64,000 bases of DNA, from NCBI GenBank assembly GCA_024637155.1, contig JAGXFR010000024.1, forward strand, positions 1 through 64,000, in the 5' to 3' direction. Both the position numbers and the translations under genes were made by a program. This document shows positions 25,128 through 33,692 of this stretch, one piece after another; position 1 is the stretch's first letter, and each line of letters begins with the position of its first letter. The notes beneath the pieces are model-generated. The model did not search any database, was not told the origin of the DNA, and worked only from the letters and a program-made list of their open reading frames with translations. This DNA comes from Burkholderiaceae bacterium. GTDB lineage: Bacteria > Pseudomonadota > Gammaproteobacteria > Burkholderiales > Burkholderiaceae_E.

Positions 25128-26300
25128 TCATTGTGGACTCCGATGGAACAGGCCGGTCAGCCAGCCGCGGGATTTCCCCACGGGCGCCGGGGCGATCTCT
25201 TTCGCCAGATCGCGCAGCGCCTTGGCAATCGTGGTGCGCGGGGCGATGCGCTCCACCGGCACGCCCTGGTTGACCGATGCCGCCACGGCTTCATAGTGGT
25301 TGGGCAGCGTGATCACGTGCTCGATGGCGAGCGTCTTCTTCAGGTCGTCAACGGTGAACTGGCCGTCCTTCTCGTGCCGGTTAACGACCCAGTGGATCTT
25401 CTGCGGCGGGTAGTCGAGCGAGCGGAAGACGTTGCGCAGGCGCTTGCCATCGCGGATGAAGGGCAAGGTCAACTGCAGCACTGCAAAAATCTCGTCGGCG
25501 TTGTCCAGCGCCTGCAGCGAAACCGCGCTCAGCGAACGGCCGACGTCGAGCACCACGAAGTCGAACATCTCGCGTGCCTGCCGAATGATCTGGCGCACAT
25601 GCTCGGGCGTTACATCGGCCACGCGGGCAGGGTCCTCCGGCGCTGCCAGCACCCACAGTCCCGGCGCCACCTGGCTCATCGAGGAGCGCAACAAGTCCGC
25701 GTCGAGCCGGCCGATGTTGCGCGCCACATCCGCCACGTTGCTCAACGGCGTCTCGCTGCTCACGAAGAGCGCCGCGTCGCCGAACTGCAGGTTCAGGTCG
25801 ATCAAGGCCACGTTCCGCTGACCACCCTCCGTCAGCAAGTGTGACAGGTTCGCCGCCACGAAGGTGGCACCGCTGCCGCCCTTGCACGAGACGAATGCGA
25901 GCACCTTGCTGTTCTGCGCGGGTCGCGTCGTGTCCAATTGGGCACGCTTGCGTGCCTGGCGACGCAGCGCGGTGAGAACGTCGGCCGGAGCTGCGGGCGC
26001 AGGCAGCACCTCGCGCACGCCGGCGCGCATCGCGCGCAGCAGGAAATCGGGGCTCGGCTCGTTGCCCACGACGACATAGTCGATCTCCGGGTGAGCGCTG
26101 GCGAGCGCCTCGAGGGCCAGGAAATCCTTGGGGGTGGTCGTCTCCACCAGCAGCATCTCGGGGATCATGCCGTTCATCAGCACATTTGCTGCAGGCAAGG
26201 CGGTCGTGACGATCGTGACATCGAACGCACTTTCGCCGCGCAGCGCCGTGCCCCACGTCCGGGCGTTGTCCTCATTGGGCGTAACGAGCGTAATTTTCAC
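25128..26300 (-). CDS. tadZ: Tad pilus localisation ATPase TadZ/CpaE
   Basis: This 390-aa protein has a receiver-like N-terminal domain lacking the phospho-Asp pattern (about 1-120) and a MinD/ParA-type ATPase domain (about 140-380) with a deviant Walker A, KGGSGATF. TadZ proteins mark the cell pole where the Tad machine is built. The start is assigned to the GTG at 26300, which gives the normal N-terminus [17 protein letters not shown]; the reading upstream to 26360 is unlike the family. Cotranscribed with tadA (10 nt). Confidence 0.9.
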   Translation of the reverse strand: MKITLVTPNEDNARTWGTALRGESAFDVTIVTTALPAANVLMNGMIPEMLLVETTTPKDFLALEALASAHPEIDYVVVGNEPSPDFLLRAMRAGVREVLPAPAAPADVLTALRRQARKRAQLDTTRPAQNSKVLAFVSCKGGSGATFVAANLSHLLTEGGQRNVALIDLNLQFGDAALFVSSETPLSNVADVARNIGRLDADLLRSSMSQVAPGLWVLAAPEDPARVADVTPEHVRQIIRQAREMFDFVVLDVGRSLSAVSLQALDNADEIFAVLQLTLPFIRDGKRLRNVFRSLDYPPQKIHWVVNRHEKDGQFTVDDLKKTLAIEHVITLPNHYEAVAASVNQGVPVERIAPRTTIAKALRDLAKEIAPAPVGKSRGWLTGLFHRSPQ

Positions 26301-26343
26301 GCTTGGCAAACCTCGTTGGCGGTGTTGTACATCCCGTCCTGGC

Positions 26344-26640
26344 TCAACCGCCGCCACCACCGACGCCGATGTTGATCACGTTGGTCGGCGGTGGGCTGCG
26401 GTAGCTCTCACCGAGGCGATCCATTGCATCACGCGTGTTGCGCCCGTCGCTCGCCGGGATGGTCTGGGCATTGCGCACGGGCGCCTGTGCGTCGATCAGT
26501 TGCTGCGCCTGCAGGATGCGCACGCGCTCGCCGAACTGAGCGTCCCATTCAGGCGACCCGCTCGCGACGAGGGGGGCGGCGCAACCGCCCAGCAGCGCCG
26601 GCAAAGCGGTGATGACCAAAACGAGCTTGAGGTGGCGCAT
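26344..26640 (-). CDS. Small tad-locus lipoprotein
   Basis: This 98-aa lipoprotein (lipobox LGGC, Cys20) has a charged middle (SPEWDAQFGERVRILQAQQL) and ends in an unusual glycine run (INIGVGGGGG). It occupies the place where other tad loci carry CpaD/RcpB and might play a similar pilotin or gating role for the secretin, but it is much shorter and no homology to CpaD is visible. Its ATG overlaps the secretin TGA. ATG at 26640 has GGGAGA seven bases upstream; 26643 is the alternative. Confidence 0.75.
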   Translation of the reverse strand: MRHLKLVLVITALPALLGGCAAPLVASGSPEWDAQFGERVRILQAQQLIDAQAPVRNAQTIPASDGRNTRDAMDRLGESYRSPPPTNVINIGVGGGGG

Positions 26641-28232
26641 CATTTCTTCTCCCTGTCGAAACCGCCCATCGCGGCGGGGTCGCGACCCGGCGCGGCGTCG
26701 CTGCGCTGCCCTTCGGTCTTGCCCTCGAGCATCAGATCCTTGCGCGTTGGCGGCACGTAACCGTCGGTGGGCAGGCTGTAGCCCGGCGGCAACGGCTTCA
26801 CGAGCCGCGGCGTGATCACGAACACCAGTTCCGAGCGATCGGTCTGAAACTCGGTGCTGCGGAACAGCGCGCCGATCACCGGCAGTTCGCCCAGGAACGG
26901 GAAAGCCTTCACGCTTGTGGTGGTGTTGTTCTTGATCAGTCCGCCGATGGCGAAGCTCTGGCCGTCCATCAACTGCACGGTGGTTTCCGCCTTGCGTGAG
27001 GTGAACGACGGCAGGACGGCAGTGGCCGAGACACCCGAGGCCACGATGCCGATGCCCTCGCGATTCAACTCCGAGACCTCGTTGCGCACGCGCAGGTTGA
27101 TGCGTCCGTTGCCCAGCACGGTGGGCGTGAACTTGACCGAGACGCCGAACTCCTTCTCTTCGAGGGTAACTTCGCGTCCGCCGGCGTTGTTTGTCGAGGA
27201 CACCGGAATGAAGATCTTGCCGCCAGCGAGGAAACTGCCGGTCTGGCCGCTGATCGCCATGATGGTGGGTTCGGCCAGTACCTTGATGAGCCCGTCGTCC
27301 TTTTGCGCATCGAGCGTCAGGGAAGTGCCGCTGGCCGTGCGCCGCGCCGCGCCCACCGCCGCGTTGCCGCCGGTGAGGAAATCGGCGAGCAGGCTGTAGG
27401 TCCAACTGCCGTTGGTCCGCGAGCCGAAGAATTGCACGCCGAGCTTGTCGATCAGCGCCTTGGACACCTCGGCCACCTTGACTTCGAGCATCACCTGTTG
27501 CGGCGCGCCCACTTCGAGCATGTTGACGATGCGCTGGTTGCGCCCACTGCCGCTCTCTCCGCCCCCGCGCACGTACGCGTTGGCCAGATCGGTCACCCGG
27601 GTCAGCGCCTCGCTGTCGGAGACCATGCCCGAGAGCACGATCGAGTCAAAGGCCGGCGTGATCCGGATTTCCTTCTCGGCGGGCAGCAACTGGCCGAGCA
27701 GGGCCAGCAGCGCCGTGGTGTCCATCCCGACCACCACGTCGAATGCGGTGCAGACGCCGTTGCGGTCCATCATCACCACGTTCGTCGATCCGATGGACTT
27801 GCCGAGCAGGTAGATCTCGGTGGGCGCCAGCAGCAGCACGTCGACCTCGGCCACGCCCGGGCGCGTGTCGACGGGCGGCTTCTTGACGCCTTCTTCTTTC
27901 TTCGTGTCGGGGGTCTCTGCCGGACGCGCGGCGCGCGCGTTCTCCGGATTTCCGAGCAGAATGCGCAACACGGGCGAGTTGGGCCGCATCACGGTTGTCT
28001 TGCCGACCGGGATGTGCACCACGGGTGCGATGTCGACGCGCGAGCACAGCGGGAGGCTGGATTGCGGGGTTATGGTCGGTGCCGCTGCCTGCATCGGTGC
28101 AGGTGCCGCCGCCGGGGGAGCTGCCGGAGCAGCCTTACCATGCCGTGCCGCGATGGCGCCGGGTGCCGACAGTGCGAGGGCCGCGGCGAGTGCCAGGCGG
28201 GCGACGTCGATTGTTGTTTTTTGCCAGAACAT
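26640..28232 (-). CDS. rcpA: Tad pilus outer-membrane secretin RcpA/CpaC
   Basis: This 530-aa secretin forms the outer-membrane channel of the Flp pilus. It has a signal peptide (about 1-28), the pilus-assembly N-domain (DVLLLAPTEIYLLGKSIGST), a BON-like region (RITPAFDSIVLSGMVSD), and the secretin core with ALIDKLGVQF and the C-terminal signature PFLGELPVIGALFRS (about 445) plus ELVFVITPRLV. Ala/Pro-rich tracts lie after the signal peptide. GGAGG is six bases before the ATG at 28232; an upstream in-frame ATG was rejected. Confidence 0.93.
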   Translation of the reverse strand: MFWQKTTIDVARLALAAALALSAPGAIAARHGKAAPAAPPAAAPAPMQAAAPTITPQSSLPLCSRVDIAPVVHIPVGKTTVMRPNSPVLRILLGNPENARAARPAETPDTKKEEGVKKPPVDTRPGVAEVDVLLLAPTEIYLLGKSIGSTNVVMMDRNGVCTAFDVVVGMDTTALLALLGQLLPAEKEIRITPAFDSIVLSGMVSDSEALTRVTDLANAYVRGGGESGSGRNQRIVNMLEVGAPQQVMLEVKVAEVSKALIDKLGVQFFGSRTNGSWTYSLLADFLTGGNAAVGAARRTASGTSLTLDAQKDDGLIKVLAEPTIMAISGQTGSFLAGGKIFIPVSSTNNAGGREVTLEEKEFGVSVKFTPTVLGNGRINLRVRNEVSELNREGIGIVASGVSATAVLPSFTSRKAETTVQLMDGQSFAIGGLIKNNTTTSVKAFPFLGELPVIGALFRSTEFQTDRSELVFVITPRLVKPLPPGYSLPTDGYVPPTRKDLMLEGKTEGQRSDAAPGRDPAAMGGFDREKK

Positions 28233-28267
28233 CTGCGACCTCCGGGTCGAGGGTTGCGGGCGATCGA

Positions 28268-29161
28268 TCAGAAACATTCGGTGACCTTGTTCAGACCGCG
28301 GATGACATCCACACATACCTGCGGTTTCGGCGGTGGCGCGACGACGATTGCGACCGGCGCAGGCGCGGGGGCAACGGTGGGCGGCGGAATCACCCGCCTC
28401 GCACGAACGGCGGTGCGCACCGGCGCGGGTTTGGGCGCTTCTGGCGCCGCTCTGAGGCCCAGCAGCTCGGCCTTGGTTGCACCCGTCGTCGTCGTCGCGC
28501 TCTTCTGATCGGTCTGATTGCGCAGCACCAGCGAGAGGGTGCCGACGCTGCGCGCCAGATCCAGCAACTCCGCGTCCTCGGGCGTGACCTCCAGCGTTAC
28601 GGCAGTCACCACCTTGGGTTTGGTGGAATCGCGGTCGGCCTCCTGCGCGACCGCCAGCACCAGGATGCGCTCAAGCACGATCTTCGAGATCGAGCGGTCG
28701 CGGTCGCGGCTGCCACGCTGGGATTCATCCTCCTGCGTGTTCACCATCACATCGACGTAGGTTCCGGGGAGCGCAAAACCCGCCACGCCGATCACGTCAT
28801 TGACGCGCACGGTGATCGCGCGCTTGCCTTCCGGGACGACGGCCGACAGCCCGCCTTTGGTGCCGACGGGCGCCAGTCGCGTTTCGGTGAGCGGCTCGCC
28901 GCGCTGCATCGAGACCAGCACGACGCGACCGACCAGCTTGTCCGGCTCGGTGAATGCGCCAGTCGGAACGCTTCCTCGCGGCCACTCGGCCATGCGGATC
29001 ATCTCGGGGGAGACGCGACCGCCGAGTTCGATATCGACGTTGGCCACCGCAATGCGCCCCGCTTCGCTGGTTTGCGAGTCCATCCAGCGCGTGCCGAGAT
29101 ACACCGCAGCGAGGCCGGCGAGGATGGCGACGAACAGCATCAGGATGCCACGAGATCTCAT
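28268..29161 (-). CDS. cpaB: Flp pilus assembly protein CpaB/RcpC
   Basis: This 297-aa protein is membrane-anchored by an N-terminal helix (ILMLFVAILAGLAAVYLG), has a SAF domain (about 38-100: VDIELGGRVSPEMIRMAEWP) and a RcpC/CpaB domain with KRAITVRVNDVIGVAGFALPG (about 113-133). A Pro/Ala-rich tail ends with two Cys residues, unusual for the family. It supports secretin function in the periplasm. The start overlaps the stop of the upstream ATPase gene (ATGA). Confidence 0.9.
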   Translation of the reverse strand: MRSRGILMLFVAILAGLAAVYLGTRWMDSQTSEAGRIAVANVDIELGGRVSPEMIRMAEWPRGSVPTGAFTEPDKLVGRVVLVSMQRGEPLTETRLAPVGTKGGLSAVVPEGKRAITVRVNDVIGVAGFALPGTYVDVMVNTQEDESQRGSRDRDRSISKIVLERILVLAVAQEADRDSTKPKVVTAVTLEVTPEDAELLDLARSVGTLSLVLRNQTDQKSATTTTGATKAELLGLRAAPEAPKPAPVRTAVRARRVIPPPTVAPAPAPVAIVVAPPPKPQVCVDVIRGLNKVTECF

Positions 29162-30519
29162 GTCCGACTCCCAGATTCAGAGGCTGTTTCGATCAGCGCC
29201 TCGTTGCCGAAATAGGTGCGCCAGGCCCAGTCTAGCAACTCGGGCGACAGTTCTGCCGTGATCCCCATGAAGCGGGCACGGCTGGCGATGAGGTGCAGCA
29301 GATCCCGCGGATAGCACGCGAGCAGCGCGCGGCCCTGCGGTGCATGATAGTCGCGCAACAACTTGCGGAACGCCACCTCGTCATGTTCGATGCCCTCCGC
29401 AGCGCAGGCGCGCTCGAAAATCTGAGCGTACTCGTCCTGCGACACCGCGTCGACCGCGATCTTGTGTCCCAGGCGGCGCAGGAAGGCCGCATCTTCGAGC
29501 TGGGCGGGGCGCAGGTTCGAGGCAAACACCAGCACCATGTCGAAGGGAATCGTGAACTTGCCGCCGTTGCGCAGCATCAGGTGATCGTGGCGCCGGTCCA
29601 TCGGGACAATCCAGCGGTTCATCAACTGGTGCGGCGTGATGACCTGACGGCCGAGGTCGTCGACGATGAACAGGCCGTTGTTCGCCTTGAAGTGGGGCGG
29701 CGCCTCGTAGTACCCGGCGCGGTGGTCGAAGCTCAGGTCCAGCATTTCCAGCGTGAGCTCGCCGCCGGAGACCACGCACGGCCGCTCGCACAGCACCCAG
29801 CGCGCGTCGGGGCGCTGGCGGTTGTCGAGCGCGGCCTGCGTCGTTTCGCCCGTAGCAATCGGGTGATGGTACTGGGCGTCGAAAAGACGAATCACCTCGC
29901 CGTGAACGAAGATCGCGTGCGGCACGGCGATCGCGCCGGTGACCAGGCGGTGCATCAGTTCCGCGAGGTAGGTCTTGCCGGAGCCCGCCGGACCGTAGAG
30001 CAGCAGCGGGCGCCCCGAATTGACGGCTGTCCCGACCAGATCGAGCAGTTGGCCGGGAATGATCTGGTCGGCGAAGGCCGCACGCACCTGGTCGACCGTA
30101 ATCGCCTGCTTGGTCACCGACTGGGCGCGCACGCGCTCGGTGTAGACGTCCAGCGGCACGGGCGCCGCGCCGACGTAGGAACTGCGCGTCAGCCAGTCGA
30201 TGGCGCGCGCGCGCCCGGCCTGCGTCAGGTCGAACTCGACGTCGGCTTCGTGCTGGCCGCGGCGCGTGACTTCGAGCAGCATCTCGCGCCGCATGAACTG
30301 GCAAATGCCCTCGATCACCGTGCCTGCCAGGCGGAGTTGGGCGCTGAGCTCGGTCAGTTTGGTCAGACCAAGCTGGAACATCGTCTTGGCGACCAATTCG
30401 ACGAGGAAAGTGCTCGGCAAGCCGGTCTCTTCGAGCGTCTGCGGGGCACGCGGCACGATCCCCTGCATCTCTCCCGCCTCCGGGGCGGCGGTGGTAGCGG
30501 GAAACGGCAGCAAGCTCAT
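29158..30519 (-). CDS. AAA+ ATPase embedded in the tad locus
   Basis: This 453-aa cytosolic protein has an N-terminal helical domain (about 30-130) and a AAA+ core with Walker A GPAGSGKT (176-183), Walker B LFIVDDLG (283-290) and a sensor segment (MVLVFASNLRP). It is not TadA, TadZ or any canonical Tad component. Its position, translationally coupled to cpaB and 13 nt after the prepilin peptidase gene, implies a role in pilus biogenesis or control, perhaps remodelling of a Tad component. No family name could be assigned beyond the ATPase class. Confidence 0.82.
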   Translation of the reverse strand: MSLLPFPATTAAPEAGEMQGIVPRAPQTLEETGLPSTFLVELVAKTMFQLGLTKLTELSAQLRLAGTVIEGICQFMRREMLLEVTRRGQHEADVEFDLTQAGRARAIDWLTRSSYVGAAPVPLDVYTERVRAQSVTKQAITVDQVRAAFADQIIPGQLLDLVGTAVNSGRPLLLYGPAGSGKTYLAELMHRLVTGAIAVPHAIFVHGEVIRLFDAQYHHPIATGETTQAALDNRQRPDARWVLCERPCVVSGGELTLEMLDLSFDHRAGYYEAPPHFKANNGLFIVDDLGRQVITPHQLMNRWIVPMDRRHDHLMLRNGGKFTIPFDMVLVFASNLRPAQLEDAAFLRRLGHKIAVDAVSQDEYAQIFERACAAEGIEHDEVAFRKLLRDYHAPQGRALLACYPRDLLHLIASRARFMGITAELSPELLDWAWRTYFGNEALIETASESGSRT

Positions 30520-30532
30520 CGCGTCATCTCCT

Positions 30533-31108
30533 TCAAGAACCGAGCGGCCAGATCAGGGCGGCACCGGTGCCCACGGCGATCGCCAGCGCGTAGGGCAGGC
30601 GGGCGGCGGTGGTCGTGAGCGGCGGTGTGACCTGCATGCCCTGGCGGGTGAGGACACGGATGCCCAAGTCGCAGAGCATGAAGCGCAGGTTGGCGAAGGT
30701 CTGTGCGGCGACCCCGCTTGCAACCATGAAGGCCAGCGCCAGCACGCCACCGGCGAGGAAGGTATACAGCGTCACCGCGAGTACCGTGTACGGGCCGACG
30801 AAGGCGCCGACCATGGCCATCAGCTTCACGTCGCCCGCGCCCATGGCGCGCAGCAGATGAATTGGCAGCAGCAGGGCGAAACCGACCGCGAGGCCGGCGA
30901 GCGGCGACCACCAGAAAGCGCCGGCAAGTGCGTCCTGCCCGGACGCCAGCCAGGTGGCGTGCATCGTCAGCGCCGCAGCGGTCCCGACGAGTACGAGGCC
31001 GTTCGGAATCCGGCGCGAACGCACATCCGTGGCGACCGCGATCGACAACAGGAGCGCGAGTGTGCTCAGTTGCAGGACGGTCGTGGATGGAGTGCCGAAC
31101 ATAAGCAT
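30533..31108 (-). CDS. tadV: Tad prepilin peptidase TadV/CpaA
   Basis: This 191-aa type IV prepilin peptidase (A24) spans the membrane about six times. The two catalytic aspartates are visible: Asp28 in ATDVRSRRIPN and Asp93 in MGAGDVKLMA (the GxGD motif). It would cleave the two Flp prepilins and the TadE/TadG pseudopilins encoded nearby. Start at 31108 or at the second Met, 31102. Confidence 0.92.
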   Translation of the reverse strand: MLMFGTPSTTVLQLSTLALLLSIAVATDVRSRRIPNGLVLVGTAAALTMHATWLASGQDALAGAFWWSPLAGLAVGFALLLPIHLLRAMGAGDVKLMAMVGAFVGPYTVLAVTLYTFLAGGVLALAFMVASGVAAQTFANLRFMLCDLGIRVLTRQGMQVTPPLTTTAARLPYALAIAVGTGAALIWPLGS

Positions 31109-31205
31109 GCATTGATACCAGCGGCAGTCGGAGGTCCGGGGCCGGTGGCATCCGGACCCCGGGAACCTTGGCGACGCAGTGTGGCGTCACCGTTGCGGCA
31201 TTCGC

Positions 31206-31385
31206 TTAAGGAGTGGGAGTGAGTGCCGTTCCGACCTTGTCGAAGATGAGGTCGAGGTTAGTACCGACCAAGGTGACCGCGACAATGATGACGACGGCAA
31301 TCAGGGCGGCGATCAGACCGTATTCGATCGCGGTCACACCTTCTTCATCACGGGCAAACTGCTGAAGGAAACGAATCGCTTGCAT
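31206..31385 (-). CDS. flp: Flp family prepilin (pilin 1)
   Basis: This 59-aa major-pilin candidate has a short leader ending in Gly, cut before VTAIEYGLI, then the hydrophobic Flp segment (AALIAVVIIVAVTLV) with the required Glu5 and Tyr6 of the mature form. AAGGAG precedes the ATG by seven bases. The gene was recognised inside a longer open reading frame whose 5' part is not coding. It is upstream of the prepilin peptidase gene. Confidence 0.93.
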   Translation of the reverse strand: MQAIRFLQQFARDEEGVTAIEYGLIAALIAVVIIVAVTLVGTNLDLIFDKVGTALTPTP

Positions 31386-31531
31386 GGTCAACTCCTTGAG
31401 GTGAAGAGAAATTACTCGGCGCGAATGCGCCTGTCTCAGCGATCCGAATGGGCCGGATCCATGCCCTGCTGGCCTGTGTTTCTGTGACGCCGGCCAGCGG
31501 TGCGCGTCATTCCGTGTTGAATGTCGTGCCC

Positions 31532-31714
31532 TTACAGGGCTGCTATCACTGCGCTCGACCAAGCTGTATATACGGCCCCCAGCGACGTCCCCGTTGCGCT
31601 GACCGCTCCGACGATCGCCACCGCGATCAGCGATGCGAGAAGCGCGTATTCGATCGCCGTCACGCCAGACTCATGACGGATGCGAGCAGAAAGAGGTGAC
31701 ACGAGTGTCTTCAT
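31532..31714 (-). CDS. flp: Flp family prepilin (pilin 2)
   Basis: This 60-aa second Flp pilin has the cleavage site ESG/VTAIEYALL and a hydrophobic segment SLIAVAIVGAVSA. It differs from pilin 1 throughout the C-terminal half, so the two may be major and minor subunits. Its ribosome binding site is weaker than that of pilin 1. The upstream response-regulator gene ends 11 nt before its start. Confidence 0.9.
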   Translation of the reverse strand: MKTLVSPLSARIRHESGVTAIEYALLASLIAVAIVGAVSATGTSLGAVYTAWSSAVIAAL

Positions 31715-31724
31715 GGGCTTCAAT

Positions 31725-32225
31725 CTAAGGCCGCGTCCGGGTTCGCGCACCGGAGGACGCGGCCGACGGCAGGAGGGAACTTGCACCCTCCAACCCGGGA
31801 GCTTTGTCCCCCCCCAGATCGAGTGCGGCAATTTCCATGAGTGCGTCAATCAGATCCGCGGCAGGTTGCTGCTTCTCCACGAAGGCGAGGGCACCACGCC
31901 GTTTGGCGCGTGCCCGCGTGGCGGCGTCGCCGTGGCTGGTCAGCACCAGAACCCGGGCGTTGGGGCCGAGCTGCCCGATCAGCGCCAAGCCGTCCTCGCC
32001 CGCGAGATCGGCATCCAGCACCACCACCTCGGGGCGAAGGGAGGCCGCGATGCTGCGCGCTTGATCGATCGTCGCCGCCATCTCCAGCGCGCGCAAGGCA
32101 ATCGGCGCACCGGCGACGAGTCGCGCGACCCCCTCGCGCACCGCGAACTGGTCGTCGATGACCAGCACGCCAACCGGCTTCATTCCGGGGACGGGCGTGT
32201 CGTTGGGGCTGTGCCGAGGGGACAT
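31725..32225 (-). CDS. Stand-alone receiver (REC) domain protein
   Basis: The 166-aa protein is a CheY-like receiver without an output domain. The acidic pair lies in LVIDDQ, the phospho-acceptor Asp in VVVLDADLAGEDG, the switch Ser/Thr in VLTSHGD and the Lys in FVEKQ. The C-terminal 35 residues are a low-complexity tail (LPSAASSGARTRTRP). It is directly upstream of the Flp pilin genes and probably controls pilus production or positioning through protein contacts. The NarL-type histidine kinase at 33.7-35.4 kb is a candidate phosphodonor. Confidence 0.85.
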   Translation of the reverse strand: MSPRHSPNDTPVPGMKPVGVLVIDDQFAVREGVARLVAGAPIALRALEMAATIDQARSIAASLRPEVVVLDADLAGEDGLALIGQLGPNARVLVLTSHGDAATRARAKRRGALAFVEKQQPAADLIDALMEIAALDLGGDKAPGLEGASSLLPSAASSGARTRTRP

Positions 32226-32319
32226 GCCGCCATGCTAGCCATGTAGAGCAACCAGGGCATGGGAGGTACATCCGCGTGAAGGGGAGAAGTTCCTCCCAAG
32301 TCGCGCAGCGCCCGAGCGA

Positions 32320-32976
32320 TTAGTAGACGAAGGGCAGCAGCCGCCAGCGCACTCGGCGCTGGTAATCGCGGTACTCAGGGCTGTCCGCGGCGAGCATCGC
32401 CTCCTCGCGCAGGATACGGTGCACTTGCGCGACGTAGAGCAGGAGCAGCACCGCCGCGTTGTACCAGGAGAAGTTGACGAGCAGGAAGCCGACGTGACTG
32501 ATCAGGTAGCCGAGGTAGATCGGGTGGCGCACGACGCGATACGGACCGGCCATCACGAGCCCCCGTTGGGCGGGCAGCAGTCCGAAGGATCGGCCGAGAA
32601 AGATCTTCGAGCTAAACTGCCAGAGCGTTCCGATGGTCTGCAGCGCGACGCCGCCCCATTCGGGAACGAGCCGGATCGTGTCGCGGGGGTCCAGCAGCAC
32701 GAAGAAGAACGCCGCGTACATCGTCGCCAGCACGGTCAGCGGTGCCATGTCGCGGATGCTCGCGCGTCGCGCCAGCATCACCAGCAGCAGCGTGTAGCCC
32801 TCGGTGAGAAGCAGCAGAAGAAGCGTCAGGCGCGACGGATCGCCCCACCAGGCGCCGGCGAGATTGCTCACGGCGAAGCCATAGGCGAGCAGCGCGAAGC
32901 CGCGCAGCAGCCATTCGGTCGTCCGGCCTTCCCTTGCCGAGGCCTCTCCCACCCTCAGGGTTCGCCCCCGTCCCAC
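32320..32976 (-). CDS. ICMT/PEMT-like membrane methyltransferase
   Basis: This 218-aa protein with five hydrophobic segments has the isoprenylcysteine carboxyl methyltransferase signature GPYRVVRHPIYLGYLI (about 140-156) followed by the HRILREE motif (about 185-191), the SAM-binding core of the family. Bacterial members methylate lipids, small molecules or protein termini; none is known for pili. It overlaps the end of the response regulator gene by 22 nt, so it is cotranscribed with that two-component pair. Confidence 0.83.
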   Translation of the reverse strand: MGRGRTLRVGEASAREGRTTEWLLRGFALLAYGFAVSNLAGAWWGDPSRLTLLLLLLTEGYTLLLVMLARRASIRDMAPLTVLATMYAAFFFVLLDPRDTIRLVPEWGGVALQTIGTLWQFSSKIFLGRSFGLLPAQRGLVMAGPYRVVRHPIYLGYLISHVGFLLVNFSWYNAAVLLLLYVAQVHRILREEAMLAADSPEYRDYQRRVRWRLLPFVY

Positions 32977-33692
32977 CCCTGCGCGCCGAGCCCATGCTCG
33001 GTGGCGTAGACATGCAGTTCCAGCCGACCATTCACCTGCAGCTTGCTGTAGATCGTGGTCAGGTGGTTGCGCAGCGTGTGCTCGCTCATGCCCAATTCGT
33101 CGGCGATCGCGAACTGCTTGGCGCCCGGGTTGTTCACCATCACGCGCACGATGTCGCGCTCGCGCGGGGTGAGGCTGGCGATGCGCCCGGCATCGGGGTT
33201 GGCAGGGCGCCGGGCCGCAGCGTTGTTGCCGCCGGTGAGCAGGTTCAGCACCTCGCCGAGCATCGCCCGGTGCAGCCAGATCTCGCCGTTGTGGACCTTC
33301 TCGATTGCCTGCAGGATCGTCTCCGCCGGTTCGGACTTGTTGACCACGCCGCGTGCGCCCTTCATCACGGCGGCGCGGTGGTGCTCGATGTCGAGCGCGG
33401 CGGTGAGGATCAGCACCTGCCCGGCGCAGCGCTGGCGCAGGCTGGTGAGCGCCTCGACGGCATCCTCGCCGGCAAGGTCGAGGTCGAGCACGATGACGTC
33501 CGCCTGCGCGGCGGCGTCGTGGTTCAGCAGTTCGCTGCGTGACTGCGCCGTGCCAATCACCTGCATGTGGGCGGCGCTTTCGATCAGCCGTTGCAGACCC
33601 CAGAGCGTGATGTCGTGGTCGTCGGCGAGGAACACCTTGATCGGCCCGGCTCTCACGGCGGGTGACAGGGCTTCGGATCGGGCATGGTTCAT
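32955..33692 (-). CDS. NarL/FixJ-family response regulator
   Basis: This 245-aa regulator has a receiver domain (about 18-135: VFLADDHDITLWGLQRLIE, phospho-Asp in VIVLDLDLAGEDA) and a LuxR-type HTH (about 170-235: LTPRERDIVRVMVNNPGAKQ, then GMSEHTLRNHLTTIYSKLQV). It is translationally coupled to the histidine kinase (ATGA) and is its evident partner. Likely targets are the tad genes and the tadG-tadE cassettes on either side (inference from position). Confidence 0.92.
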   Translation of the reverse strand: MNHARSEALSPAVRAGPIKVFLADDHDITLWGLQRLIESAAHMQVIGTAQSRSELLNHDAAAQADVIVLDLDLAGEDAVEALTSLRQRCAGQVLILTAALDIEHHRAAVMKGARGVVNKSEPAETILQAIEKVHNGEIWLHRAMLGEVLNLLTGGNNAAARRPANPDAGRIASLTPRERDIVRVMVNNPGAKQFAIADELGMSEHTLRNHLTTIYSKLQVNGRLELHVYATEHGLGAQGWDGGEP

